The notes under the pieces are model-generated. The model did not search any database. It had not been told where the DNA came from and saw only the letters and a program-made list of their open reading frames with translations. The position numbers were made by a program, and so were the translations under genes. From NCBI GenBank assembly GCA_039619475.1, contig CM077115.1, forward strand, positions 222,937,291 through 223,001,290: DNA of 64,000 bases, in the 5' to 3' direction. Source of the DNA: Icerya purchasi. Its lineage: Eukaryota > Arthropoda > Insecta > Hemiptera > Monophlebidae. Positions 41,984 to 55,019 of the stretch are shown piece by piece (position 1 is the stretch's first letter; each line of letters starts with the position of its first letter).

Positions 41984-44900
41984 TAGTAATATTCGTTGAA
42001 TCTAGTATACTGGAAAAACAAATTTTTGCAATTTTATAAAACGTTGCATTTTGTGCCCCGTAGCCATAAAATGTATTCGTCAAAAAAAAAAAAAAAAAAA
42101 AAAAGCAGAGTGGGATGGTGACAAAATTAATAAAACAGAGAAACACGATGAATGTCGCGGGAATAATCTCTTATTTATGCGATTTAGAATTATTAATAGT
42201 AAAATCCAAATTCAACGGTTAATAAGCATACACCGACGAATATAAATAAACTGTGTAATTATCCAGTGATAAATTTAACGGAATACCGTTAATAGTATTG
42301 AAGTTAAAATAACATCAAGTGATCATGAAGCTTTGTCTTCTAAACACATTTGATAAATTAAATTTTCTTTGTAGTGCCATACTCAGCTTCTGAGCGTCGG
42401 CGACTACCTATTCGTACATCTCACCTGTACAGATATAGGTAGTGTACTAGGCAATTATTATATGCCACGCAGGTGTACACAAGCAAGTCTACATTCCGAA
42501 CTGATAGTAGCTGTTTGTTATCGCGCTACAAGTGCAGTCCCGTGTGGGTCTGCTGTGTACTGACCTAGCGGTGGTGGTTTGCCATTGCCTTCCACGTGAT
42601 TATTAGCGATTATTTATTTTATTTAATTCTTGTAATAAGTTCGTTATCGCTCGGGATCGAACCCGTGACCTCCATATCGGAAGTCAAGCGCTCTAGCAAC
42701 TAGGCTATCACGACGACATATAAATTAAATAATTGTTTCAAATTGATGTTTAAAATTAATTACTGTAAAACATAAAAGAAACAATGAGAGAAATAAACAG
42801 ATATAGTAAAATAACAGAAATTAAGTAAACTAGAAAAGTCAAATACAACGAAACGAAATTATGTAATTTTAAACCTAGGAACTAATCATCACTTTCTGAA
42901 TATGTAGTAACACAGTTTTCAACGCAAAAAATTTATAGATAAAGAATACTTACGATGATATTATCAATCGTCACCGGATGAAGGAAACAAGTCAAATCAA
43001 CTATAAAGTAAACGCAGACTTCACGATCATCGGCATCATAACTTGAACATAATTTCATTATTTCGGGGACTATCGTATTTTCCGTAAACATTTCTCCAAC
43101 AATTGGAGCCATTCGTACGAGGAACTGTTAAACATTAACTGATTAATAGGAGTTTAGAATTGTACATTTAACTTATACATTTCCGAAAATATAATTATAA
43201 ACAGGGTTGCCAATTTGTGGAGAATTTCGATCTGATTAGGTAGTCTGTGGGGAGAGCGTTGATACGGGGAAAATGCGGGGAGTCCAGGTATTTACATTCA
43301 TTTGGGATTTACTAAACTTATAATATGATGAACAATTTAGTACCAGTATTAAATCTTAATAATTAATCAATATTTAATCGATATTAAACATAATGTTGTT
43401 TTAATTAATGTAGATTTTTAGAGTTTATTTTATGGCAACAATGATGCCATCCAATTTTAGATATCAGGGGAACGAGCCGGTCACCAGAGGACACTGTGCC
43501 CTTTTTTGTTATTTTTTAGTTTGATTGCGCATGCGCGTTTTTTCAGTACATCGTCGTTTAGCAGTATATTTCATTGTTTTTACTGGTGCTAGGTATATTT
43601 TGTTCTTTCTTTTTTTTTTTTATTACTGTTCATAATGTACAATTGTGAAAGTATTATGGCATGAAAATAGAAGTTGTTACAGGGAATTTTATTCAAGTAC
43701 CTTTTTTTTTTTTTTTTTCCAAATCATTTCTATGTACTTCATATGAAAGGAGATGAGAATCCGGAGGCGTATTGGGCTACAGTATTCCGTCTCAAAAACA
43801 ATACAGAACAAAACATGTTCCCAAATTTGAAATTCGCAATAAGCTTATTGCTTGTTGTACCCTTTTCAAATGCAAATTCAGCGTTCTGAACAATTTAAAA
43901 AGAAAGAATCGTAATCGCCTGGACGCTGGCACTGTAGTAGCGCTTAGAGCTATCAGAGAGGGTATCAAGGAACAAGGAGGATGTTTAAAAGTCAATCACT
44001 CAAATGAAGTGCTAACAAAAAAAAAATTGGCACAATCAGGCATTGCATTGATATAATATGAAGGAGGATTTATTTTTTTATTAAAATAAAATTTGTGAAT
44101 ATAATATAAGTAACTAAGTGTGTGTAACTACATAATTATTACATTTCCATTTTTTAAAACGTAAATATCATTAATTTATATCAAAAGTACTTTTATTTTT
44201 TTGATGATAATTTTTGGGGGAAATGTAGGAAATCGAGATTTTTTTATCCCCGAAATTGAGGATTTCCACTAAGGCTTTTGGGTAGTTTAGAACATAGATA
44301 TTGGCAACCCTAAATATAAATGCTCATATTTTCTATATATACATTCGGATGTAGTCTGAAAACAAATTTAAGGAAATTTTCGCTTCCGCTGTTTCCTTTG
44401 TTCATCTTTCTATACACATACTGATATTTTATGTAAAATGTGAATAGAAATTTTATCATATAGAACAGATTTTAATTTATTGCCTCTTTTTCACGTATTC
44501 ATTTCCTTGATTTGCTAATTTAAAATGTGCAATCGTAATCGATTAATTGAAGTACTTCCCACTCCATAAGTTAATATTAAATTTTATAACATAAAAATAA
44601 ATCACGAAATCTATTTTAAATAATTTTACAGAACACGAACATCTCTAGCGACAGTGGAATACCAATCACACTTACACAGAAAATAAACATATACTAACAT
44701 ATTAAAATATTACATTTATATAAAAAAATATTTTACAACAAAAATGACTAATTATATTACCGAATTTGCGTGCATATAATATACGAAAATATTTAATTTC
44801 ATAAATATATTTACATTTTACTTATGAATTTATTTGTATAATTTTATATAACAATGTACATGTGTAATCAGTAGTAAAACTCGTGTACTTTTTTGCTGGC

Positions 44901-47900
44901 GGTAAGGTTATAAAAAAAATTACGTATTTCGCTCAGCTTTTTTTTTTTGTTATATTAATTACGCACTAAATTATTCATTTGAGGAAATGAAAAATCAAAT
45001 TTTTCAGATACATTTTAAAAATGTATTAAACGAATGATTATATTTGAATTTAATCTATTATTTATTTGAAATAAAGAGTTTGGTTTTTGCGCGGGTACCG
45101 TGGCCATTACATTCGCTGGACGATCCATGTTAACATGTATCACGTCACAAAGATATTTTTAATTAATGTAATCAATTACGTAAGATGTTTGGCACATTCA
45201 TGTAGGCATCTGCACGTTTGATAAAAACGTAACTCTAAATCAATTTAACTTAAAGTAACCGTCGTTTTCGATGTTTTTGTCGTGAAATGATTTAACGCAT
45301 ACGAAACACTTTAAAATACAAACCATAAATTCTTTTGGTTAACTCAAATATTGAAGACACAAAGTTTTTTTGTTTTTAAAAAATGTCCGTAGAATTTACA
45401 GTTTTTACTACATTGTAATAATTTAGAATGTCTTAAAATTCTTTTACTTTATCTTTTAGAAATTCTAGATACCAAAGATACAGAGAAAAATAAGAACTGA
45501 TCATTGCATTATAGTTTGTATTTTACGGGACTCATTCAAGTGTGCGAAATCATACCGTGACCGAAAACATCGAAAATATTTTGGACCAAGATAGATAAGA
45601 TCAACTTGTTTTAAATTAATCTTCATCAAATATCGTGATTATCATCATCGATGTTGCTACGAAAAGTCTTGCTTTTCCCATACATTTACAAACAATTTCG
45701 GAGCTGTAATATTTGTATATTATTAAAGAAAAAGTAGCTGTTTTTTCTTCATACTAATACTGCAACTCTAAAGCTTCACACATTTTTAGCCAATTATTAA
45801 CGTAGCGGAATTTCATTTTACAAAACCTATTTTTTAATCTAAAAATACGCAACCCGGCCACCAAATTGCATGTGGGTGATTTTCGACCGGTGCGCATTAT
45901 TGTTCATGTCTTTACAATAAATGCGTCATGTTTCGGACGCTTCGATTTTAGAATAGCTGCTAACGCCGGATGTATCATCGTCGTATTTCAGATATTCGGT
46001 AATTTGAAACAAGTTATGCCAAAAAGTTTATTAAATATTAAACAAAAATGAACGTATTTAATTAAAGTCTGTGTAAAGTAGCCAAATGGCAAAAATTAGA
46101 ATCGAATTTAAAAACTATTCGACTCGAGCGTCATACATAATTCATAATTAACTTGTAAGTTTCTTTAGAATATAACATTGATAATATTTACAATTTTTGG
46201 CGGGACCGAACCCTTTCAGCCATTAGTGAGGAGCCTCCATTGATATATATGTACATGTAATCCTATGTGTGCACATAAATAATAAAACGTAATTAAATAT
46301 CAATATCGTGCCTCTGGCTGAATAGCACACACGGCACACGAAAAAAAAAAAAAACACGACGTATAGATAATTGAACGTATTTTAAAATATAATTCGCAAA
46401 TAACCACACACACACACATACAAATAAATAGATAGAAAAGCTGTTTTATACAAATGTTCTCATACACCCTGTCAAGAAAGTATCGGGAATTGTCAATTTA
46501 AATCTCCCGGGTAATAGCTAGGCAGATAATTTTTTTTTTCCAGGTTGGTACAACTGTTTTGTATTATGATGCCTATTTTTAGCGCGATCTGTCAACCAGT
46601 GTGTTTACAGCAGCTGTTAAAATCAGTCGACCTTGAAGGTTTTGTCGAAGTTTTACAATGAGTGAAAATATTGAACAACGTACTTGTGTTAAATTCTGTG
46701 TTTCGAACGAAATTTCTTGTGCCGATACACTGAAAATGTTACAGAAGGCTTTTGGTGAATCTGCTTTATCAAAAACGCGGGTTTACGAGTGGTACAGAGC
46801 GTTCAAGGATGGTCGGGAGACGGTCGAAGACATGCCTCGCTCTGAACGGCCTTCAACGAGTGTGACCGATGATAACGTCGATAAAATCAAGGAAATCGTT
46901 GCTGAAAATTGTCATGTGAGCTTGAGAGAGATGGCTCATGGATTGGGCATGTCACACGAGAGCGTACGTACGATTGTGCACGAAAAATTGGGTATGCAAC
47001 GCGTTGCGGCTCGGCTTGTTCCGAAAGACCTGAATTTCTTTCAAAAAAAGTACCGAGAACAGGTAGCTGCAGACATGCTGGATCGAGCCAATTTGGATCC
47101 TATCTTCTTGGAAAAGATAATTACTGGTGACGAGACATGGGTGTACGAGTACGACACGCTTACGAACCAGCAATCGTCCGAATGGCGGCCAATTGGCGCG
47201 CCAAAGCCGAAAAAACCTCGCCAAAGCCGATCGAAAGTGAAGATCATGTTGATTGTTTTCTTCGATATTCGAGGCGTGGTACACTATGAATATGTGCCAG
47301 CCGGACAGACAGTCACCAAAGAGTTTTACTTAAGTGTTTTGAGACGTTTGAGAGAGGCTATCCGTCGTAAACGTAACGATTTGTGGGTCGACAATTCTTG
47401 GATTCTCCATCACGATAATGCGCCGTCTCACAAAGCCATAATTGTGAATGAGTTTTTGGCCAAACACTCGGTAAATATCATCGAACAACCGCCGTATTCA
47501 CCAGATTTAGCACCCTGCGACTTCTTCCTATTCTCAAAACTCAAATTTCCGCTACGGGGAATGCGCTTCGAATCGATTGATGACATCAAGACGAATGCGA
47601 CGCGAGAGCTAAAGGCCATCCCGGAAACCGCCTATCAGAAGTGCTTTGCCGAGTGGAAAAAGCGTTGGCATATGTGCATCGCTTCGAATGGATGTTATTT
47701 TGAAGGTGACAAAATAAATTTGGATGAAAATTAAAAATTGTTCGTTTTATTTAACAATTCCCGATACTTTCTTGACAGGGTGTATATTGTCCCCTATCTT
47801 AAAAATTAAAAAAAGTAATAAGATTGTTTACGTTAATGTAAAAAATTCGATAATTTGCCAACACACTTTTTTTAATACAGCAGCTGACAAAAATACTTAT

Positions 47901-50900
47901 TTCTGGCGGTTTTAAATATTTTACGTTATCGAAGTATATCAGTGATTTCAATTAGTGTAACAAAAAGTAAATAATGATAAATGATGCACTAGCTGAAAAT
48001 GCTTACGAAGTAATCCGCCCTTTTTCCTATCTTTTTTATATGTGCTTCTATTATCCAATGCGAGAGTCTTTCCCTTCATTTCAATCCTGATATTAGAACA
48101 AGATGTGTCATGTTAAATCGAGAGTTATATTAATTATTTTCGTAAAGTAAATATCTACAAGCGGGTAAATCAGGGTGCTTCAATTCTGAACTAAATTGAG
48201 TTGGGCAGTTCTTTTCCTTTCGCTGACTTTAATTTTTTAGTTTTTCTGGTACCAAACTATTTTAGTCTGATGATATTCGGCGACTTGGGCACGATTAATT
48301 GCATACATACACGTAACGATTTTTGAACTTCATCATACAGGTTCCAGTAATAGTAAAATTGATTTATTTTTTATTTTTTTGAAACAATTTTAGTTTTTTT
48401 TTTTAATGCGCAATTATTTAAATCAGACTTATTTCTATCATTATTTCCGTATTTTCTTAAATGACTAAAAACCCCAGATTAAATTTTCTGAAATCTAATG
48501 GTCTCGACCCCACATCAATACGTAAGAAGAGATATAAATTATAAGTAAGTACTACAATTTGTTCAAGCGTAATCACGCCATGCAATTCTGTCTGCGGTGT
48601 ACACACACACGAACATTTGTTTAAAAAGTGTTCCTTTTTCCTCAGATTATTCATATCCCAAACATAATTATATTAAAATTCTAGTTCTAACTTTTGTAGT
48701 AATTACAATAACTTCCTCATCTATAGGAAATTAATAAGCACCCACATCAATATAGTTATAGATATGTCGTATACACGCATTATTGTTTACATTTTATAGG
48801 TTCTTTTATTCGTATATCGTTATCATTCTCTCATTGCTTCTAACTTATAATAGAATGTTATAAAATAATACCTTTCATCGGCTACTATGTACGTTCATCA
48901 CATTAAACTGAGACTTGTAAAAACGCAGAACAGAAAATTAGCGGGTCGCTTTATTTTTTCATTTGTGTTCCAGTTATATTGCTTATTGATCTCTATTCTA
49001 CCAACATTTCGCAACACGTCAACTGGTAAAAAAATGATACCGTTTTTAATGTAACTTTTTTTTATTCCGGTTAATTAAAGGCGAATTACATTCACCTTAA
49101 GTTTAGTATTTATTTTACAGCTTTTTTTTTTTTTTTCGTCGTATTTAACTGATTGAAAAAAATAATTTTTCTCCTCGTTCCAGTATTTAAAGATTTTATC
49201 ATTTTTAAGAAGTTTTATCAATATCTTTGTTTTTATTTCCATATTCTTAGCGATAACAATAATCTTTATCGTCTGCTCTTTGTTTGCTTTAACAGCACCT
49301 GTTTTAAGAAGAGCTGAAAACAAAAGATGTATTTCTAATTAAAGAACCGTTAACAAAATGAGCCGATAAGTTTTAGTTTTAAAAAACCTGCTCTTCAAGA
49401 ACTGATACTTCTCGAATTGACCACCACGTTTCCGTAATCTGTAATATTAGGTAAGCTAAGACAATTATATTCTACAAATTTTACAAGGAAATTATATTTT
49501 CAGGTTAACTAACACGAGAAAATAAAAATGGCGTAACTTTAATTACATGAAAAAGTCGCAATCTTTTACTTGACTTTTAGACCAATTCTTATTTTCGTAA
49601 GTTGAAAATGAATAATTGTATAAGCATTTAAGAAACTGTTAAAGTTAGTTTGTGATCAAAAAGATTATGCTATATAAACTGTAAATATTTTAAAACTAGT
49701 ATTGGAAAGAAAAAAAAGATTAAATTATAATTTGTGTTATTTGGTTTATAAATATTTAAGTTTTATATTGAGTTTTGCTATATATTATTTAGAGATAAAT
49801 GAAAATAGTTTTTGTTTAAATACATATATGTAACATCTAACCATTTTTAAAGCTTTTTTTTCTTCTTCAAAAAATAAAAAAACAAATATTTAATGAAAAC
49901 ACCATACACAAAAACATCAACACTTATATTTTAAAATGAACGTTTAAAAAAATATTTGTTGAGCTAAAATCTCTGTATGGGAACACAAGAGTACATTATT
50001 AAAACTGTAAAATGCTTTCCGTGGATATTATTTAAATTTTTAAGAAATATGATTAACAATTAATAATAATCATAATACCAATACTGAGAATAAATTTTAA
50101 TTTCCAAAATATCATTCGAAAACAACTTATGGGTGTACACACATAGTTTTTGAATTATAAAATTCAAAAATAAACATTAATTTTTATAAATACATAGGCA
50201 TGAGCGTGCACGCGTATACGCTCATACGCACATAAATATGCACTAACGAATAAATAAAAACATAGTTCACATCTTAAAACTTAAGTAATTTATTTGTAGA
50301 AGTAAATTGTATTTATTAATTGCGCAGTTATAGAAATCGCAACTGAATTTACGTTTAATGTTATTTATTTCCGTTTCCTATTTCGTATTTGAGACACATT
50401 TGTGTTGATCAAAGCTGGTTGTGATATGAAATTGCATACATACACATCACAAACACTTTGACCAGCACAACTAAGCCTCTTAATGAAGTAACTGACTTCG
50501 TCCATAAAGAAGCACCTGTCGCTTAAATATCATCCAACTAATGAGCGCGAGACAATTAATAATATAATATATTAATAATGACCAAATGCTAACATACGCA
50601 CATCATACCTCATACAAACGCTGGAACATTTAATAAAAATATTACACCATCACTTTATTATATAGATACTAAAAATTTTAAACTATACCATATGAAGTAT
50701 ATAGTGATTAAAGTACTTAATTTTATCCTATTTTTACGACGTAACATAATTAACTAAAATAAATTCTTTGCTATGAATTTTAAGATTTCAAAAAATCGAC
50801 ATTTAAAACATATAAAAATCAATGCTAAATCAACCTTAAACATAAAATGAATCTTAGCTATAAATAATTGTATTTTAAACATTAATTTTGCTGAACGAAT

Positions 50901-53900
50901 AACTTGCAAGTTAATTCAGCGCAGAAAAATACGACTATAAATTCCATGTAACGAATAAGATTCAAATTCAAAATTGGAAAGTGGGGGAAAAAAGGAAAAA
51001 AAAAACGCGCCAAGCTTTTGTTGATGGTTGATAAAGGGATTCTACGCCGAAAGCGCAGTTAAATTATTTTGTCACGGACACAACAGCGAGTAAAACCTGT
51101 TCTAGCCTGAGCAGAATGGTATACAAGATTGGTAGAATTCTTTACATCATGTTTTATATGCATATAATAGTTGTTTTCATAACTTGATCCGAAAAAGATT
51201 TATAATCATTTATTTCTTTCAGCTGCATAATTTTCGGTTTATTAACTACACGTATTTATATGGATCAAACGTTCATAATGTACATTAAATTATAAAATCA
51301 GTTCAACAATTAAGTAATAAGTTTCTTTTGTTTCCTTTTTAGTATGTTTAGATTTCGGCGCGATTGAGAACATAAAAGTTCATTAATTAACATTTGCTCT
51401 TTAAGAACAACATTAAAGGATACAACATAAGATAGATATTAAATAATCATAAAATGTATGTTATATTTATATTAAAGATTAGCGGAATTCATCTAAACTG
51501 AAACACATTACTATTATAACATTTATATAATTATAGTTATGCATAAACGATAATGGCACAATAAATAACGTTAAGAATGTTAATTGCTTGTGTGCTGTTT
51601 AGCCAAAAACGTCAATTCATTAAAGTGGCTGTGATATGATTACAAAACATGTCGCAACAACTTTAACGAATTGAAATTGCGGACAACGATATCAAACCTG
51701 ATCCTATATAGCATGTGTGCTTTCGTGTATAATGATGATTAGTCGGATAATCGGTTCCGCTGCTCTTCGTAATTGTGCCGGCACGTCAGGTATATTCGCC
51801 GAAGAACTCTAAATAGGTTGATGCTCATCAAAGCTGGCTGTGATAAATGTGCAAACCCTTTACGACAAGCCGGCTTTGGTGACATCACCCCACTTACACG
51901 AACCTAGACATTCGACGACGGGCAATTTTCTATTAGAAACGTTTATAATCGATCGATCTTAGATGATTCGTTTAATGCGCCCCATGAAAGACAAAATAGT
52001 GAGATGATTTTACACGGCAATAACATCTCACTACCCATGTCTTTCACGGGATTCATAAAACCATTACAGCATCTCCTTTTCTTTTTCTTTCCCTTTTTTA
52101 AAACTTTTTCTTAGAGCCTTACATTATTGAGAAGTTTTACATCAACTTATGAGAAAAGACGCAACTGAAATTAATTATAATCAACATTATTCGTAATTAC
52201 GCAATTAAAAAACAAACCATACACGATAATCAATAATACAATAAATTACATATGTATTGAAATACAACGTCGACAATATTTCACGCATCTCTCTCCATTA
52301 AGGTTAATTAAATTTATATTTTAATTAAGAATACTAATTCCCAAAATACAAAATACAATAGCGACAAATAACTGCTACGGACGCAAAATTTCAAATCTGT
52401 TCAATTCTTATATTACATAATGTGTCATCTTATAAAATGTGAGATCTACTTACCATCCATAATTTAAACGAGAGCATACACGCACACACATATACACACA
52501 AAACGTATATTTTTCAGAAAGTGCTAATTTTTAAAATGTTATAAACTATAAAAACTTTTACAAAATAGAAAATTCTTAAATGCAAAAATAGTAAAATAAA
52601 GGCTGGTTGATAGAAAGTATTTTCACTATTAAAATAATCAAATATGTCAATACGTACTATATATTTTTTTTTTATTATTCCGCGAAATTTTCATTATTGG
52701 GACTTTTTATAAATGGGAATCGCGCATATTTAAAAAAAAAAGAAAGAAAAACGGCTTCAATTAAACAGAATAAACTTCGAAGCCTCTGCACAACTGTTAA
52801 TATTTGTTCACCTGTTTTTGATTACGTCACGTTGATGTTTCTGAAACTGACTTCCTCCTTCTACAGTCAGATGACGTGAAAAATACAGATCTTTCTGAAA
52901 TGCTTTAACCTTGATAATCATCGATGTATTTCAAAAGTATATGTAATCGAACAGAGATATATATTATGATAAAATTATTTTTCCTACTTTCATCATTTTT
53001 AACACGCTGACCAATAATCTCATCTGTCGACTGTTTCTAAAAACAATACATCATTCGCATGATATAAAGTACACTGGATGCTTCGTTACTTAACAATCAG
53101 CTTCCAATTTTTAATGATTCATCACAAAAATACGTTCCAATATTTTCTTTTTGTTTTTTTAGTACAAAAAAAAGCCCAATACCATCAATTATTATTGTAG
53201 CGGAAGATTAAAAAATTCGCAATCTAATAACGTAATTCAAAACAGAAATACGCAGAGAGGATAAAAAGGAAATTTTATTTCATACATAGCCAGAGGTCAA
53301 ATGAAAAGTCCGACACGAAAGAGATGACACATAAACCGACACTCTAAGAAATACTGATTTACTATAGGTTCAAATCGTTCACAACCAAATAATAAAGTTC
53401 ACTCATTTTTTCCAAAATCGATATTAATTTTCAATGTAATTGTATTATAGCGTTTATAGTGGACCGCCATGAAATTTCAATTTAAACAAATAAACTGACT
53501 TGAAACGAATAATTATGAGCAGAATAACACCTCTAAAATGATATACTTAAGACTAAAAACCAACAATCAGTTTTATTGTTAATTCTTCTAATTTCACTGA
53601 AAAAGTTTAATTTATAATATCGACTATATCGCCAAATAAAGTTACCTAATTACTTCTAATCTAAAAACTCCTTCGAAATAGTCGGTCGACAATGGATACA
53701 CCCCATAAATAATGGTTAAATCTCCGGCAGTCGTCTTCTTAAACGTTTTAGCGTATTTGCGAATGAATCATAATTCAAATCTTGTCGCCGATTTTGCTGC
53801 TACTCATTGTTTCAATTATTTCCTAAATTCTTACTAAATGCTATACTAAGGACTTTGTACATTTTTATTTTCGTCACTTCCTTATACACACATGTACGAC

Positions 53901-54988
53901 GTACAGTTATTTCTTCTCGACGCAATTCAAATACGATTTTTATCGTTTAGTGCGTTACATAAAAACAAAATCCGCCATCAATCGTTTCTACATTGTTTTT
54001 CTACATGAAATTGCGAAGAGCATTTATTAACTTTTATCATACGCGTTAAATTAGAAAATTGATTTAATATGCAATTATGTAAAAGATTAAACCAATGATT
54101 TTACTCAAATACAACGTTACACTTGTAGAATTGACTATACTTCTATTATATTATACGAATTAAGAATCTAGTATGTTCTACAATGCTTTCTTTTCATTGG
54201 CCCAATATCTTTAAAACAACAGGTTGAATGTACTGTAATCGATAATGGCCACATCGACAACTTTCCGATTATGTGGGTACTGGTCACAAAAGTCTATGTC
54301 AGTCGAGAATACATTATAAACTTATACAAATGGACGCCGTATAACCTATAAACAATTTTATTTTTTTTGAAGTTAAAAAAAAAAAAGAAAAGAAGAAATA
54401 AAACCCATTACTCTACGTTTTTCAAGAGTGGATTATGCATACTCTATGCTTAGAAATATATATCACTTGCCCTACACTAACCCTACATCGTGATTAGTTT
54501 TTTCTTAGATTTCTAAAAAACCTTTTACTAAATCTACTCAAAATCTAATAGCCATAATTAACACGAACTAAAAACAAATAGTATTACTTGTTCCAGCGTA
54601 AATCTGCCACAAAATTGTGTCTATTGTCTCAACACACACACATCCACCAACTTTTTTGAGATACTATTTTCTTCTTCTTGTATTTCTTATATTCAAAAAT
54701 AGATATCATTTTTCAATTTTCTTATTTTTCCTTCTTGGAGAATTTGCAATAACTTTTACCTTTTGGAAACTCGAGATTTTCGAAAATTTTTATCATTAAA
54801 TTACTAGCACATATGCTTTAACAGCATATTGGTTTAATGCCATTATAATAATTAAGTCACCATTCGGTAATAATTTTAATTAATTTGCTTCTATTTTTAT
54901 TTTAATTCACAGTGAGCTACATAAATCCACACTTTATAAACACATAGTGCAACATCGTTACAAGTATTTACTATAAATGCTCCCCTTA

Positions 54989-55019
<31 letters not shown>

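Larger units (their letters stand above)
38689..42953 (-). other. PPP4R1 intron between exons D and E
   Basis: Contains the Mutator-like relic (40491-41249) and the SINE (42372-42718). A T-run at 41951-41976 and an A-run at 42081-42104 stand about 100 bp apart. The stretch 38689-40490 is AT-rich and shows nothing recognisable. Confidence 0.5.

Noticed and set aside
42640..42718. Functional tRNA gene
   Set aside because: Boxes A and B are present, but the sequence runs directly into a SINE body and no proper acceptor stem closes around it.
49640..49665. Minus-strand ATCACAAACTAACTTTAACA as another mir-2-like arm
   Set aside because: The neighbouring sequence has no complementary arm, so no precursor hairpin can form.
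51000..51090. Minus-strand TATCAACCATCAACAAAAGC as a mir-13-like arm
   Set aside because: The seed does not match ATCACAG and the upstream sequence does not pair with it.
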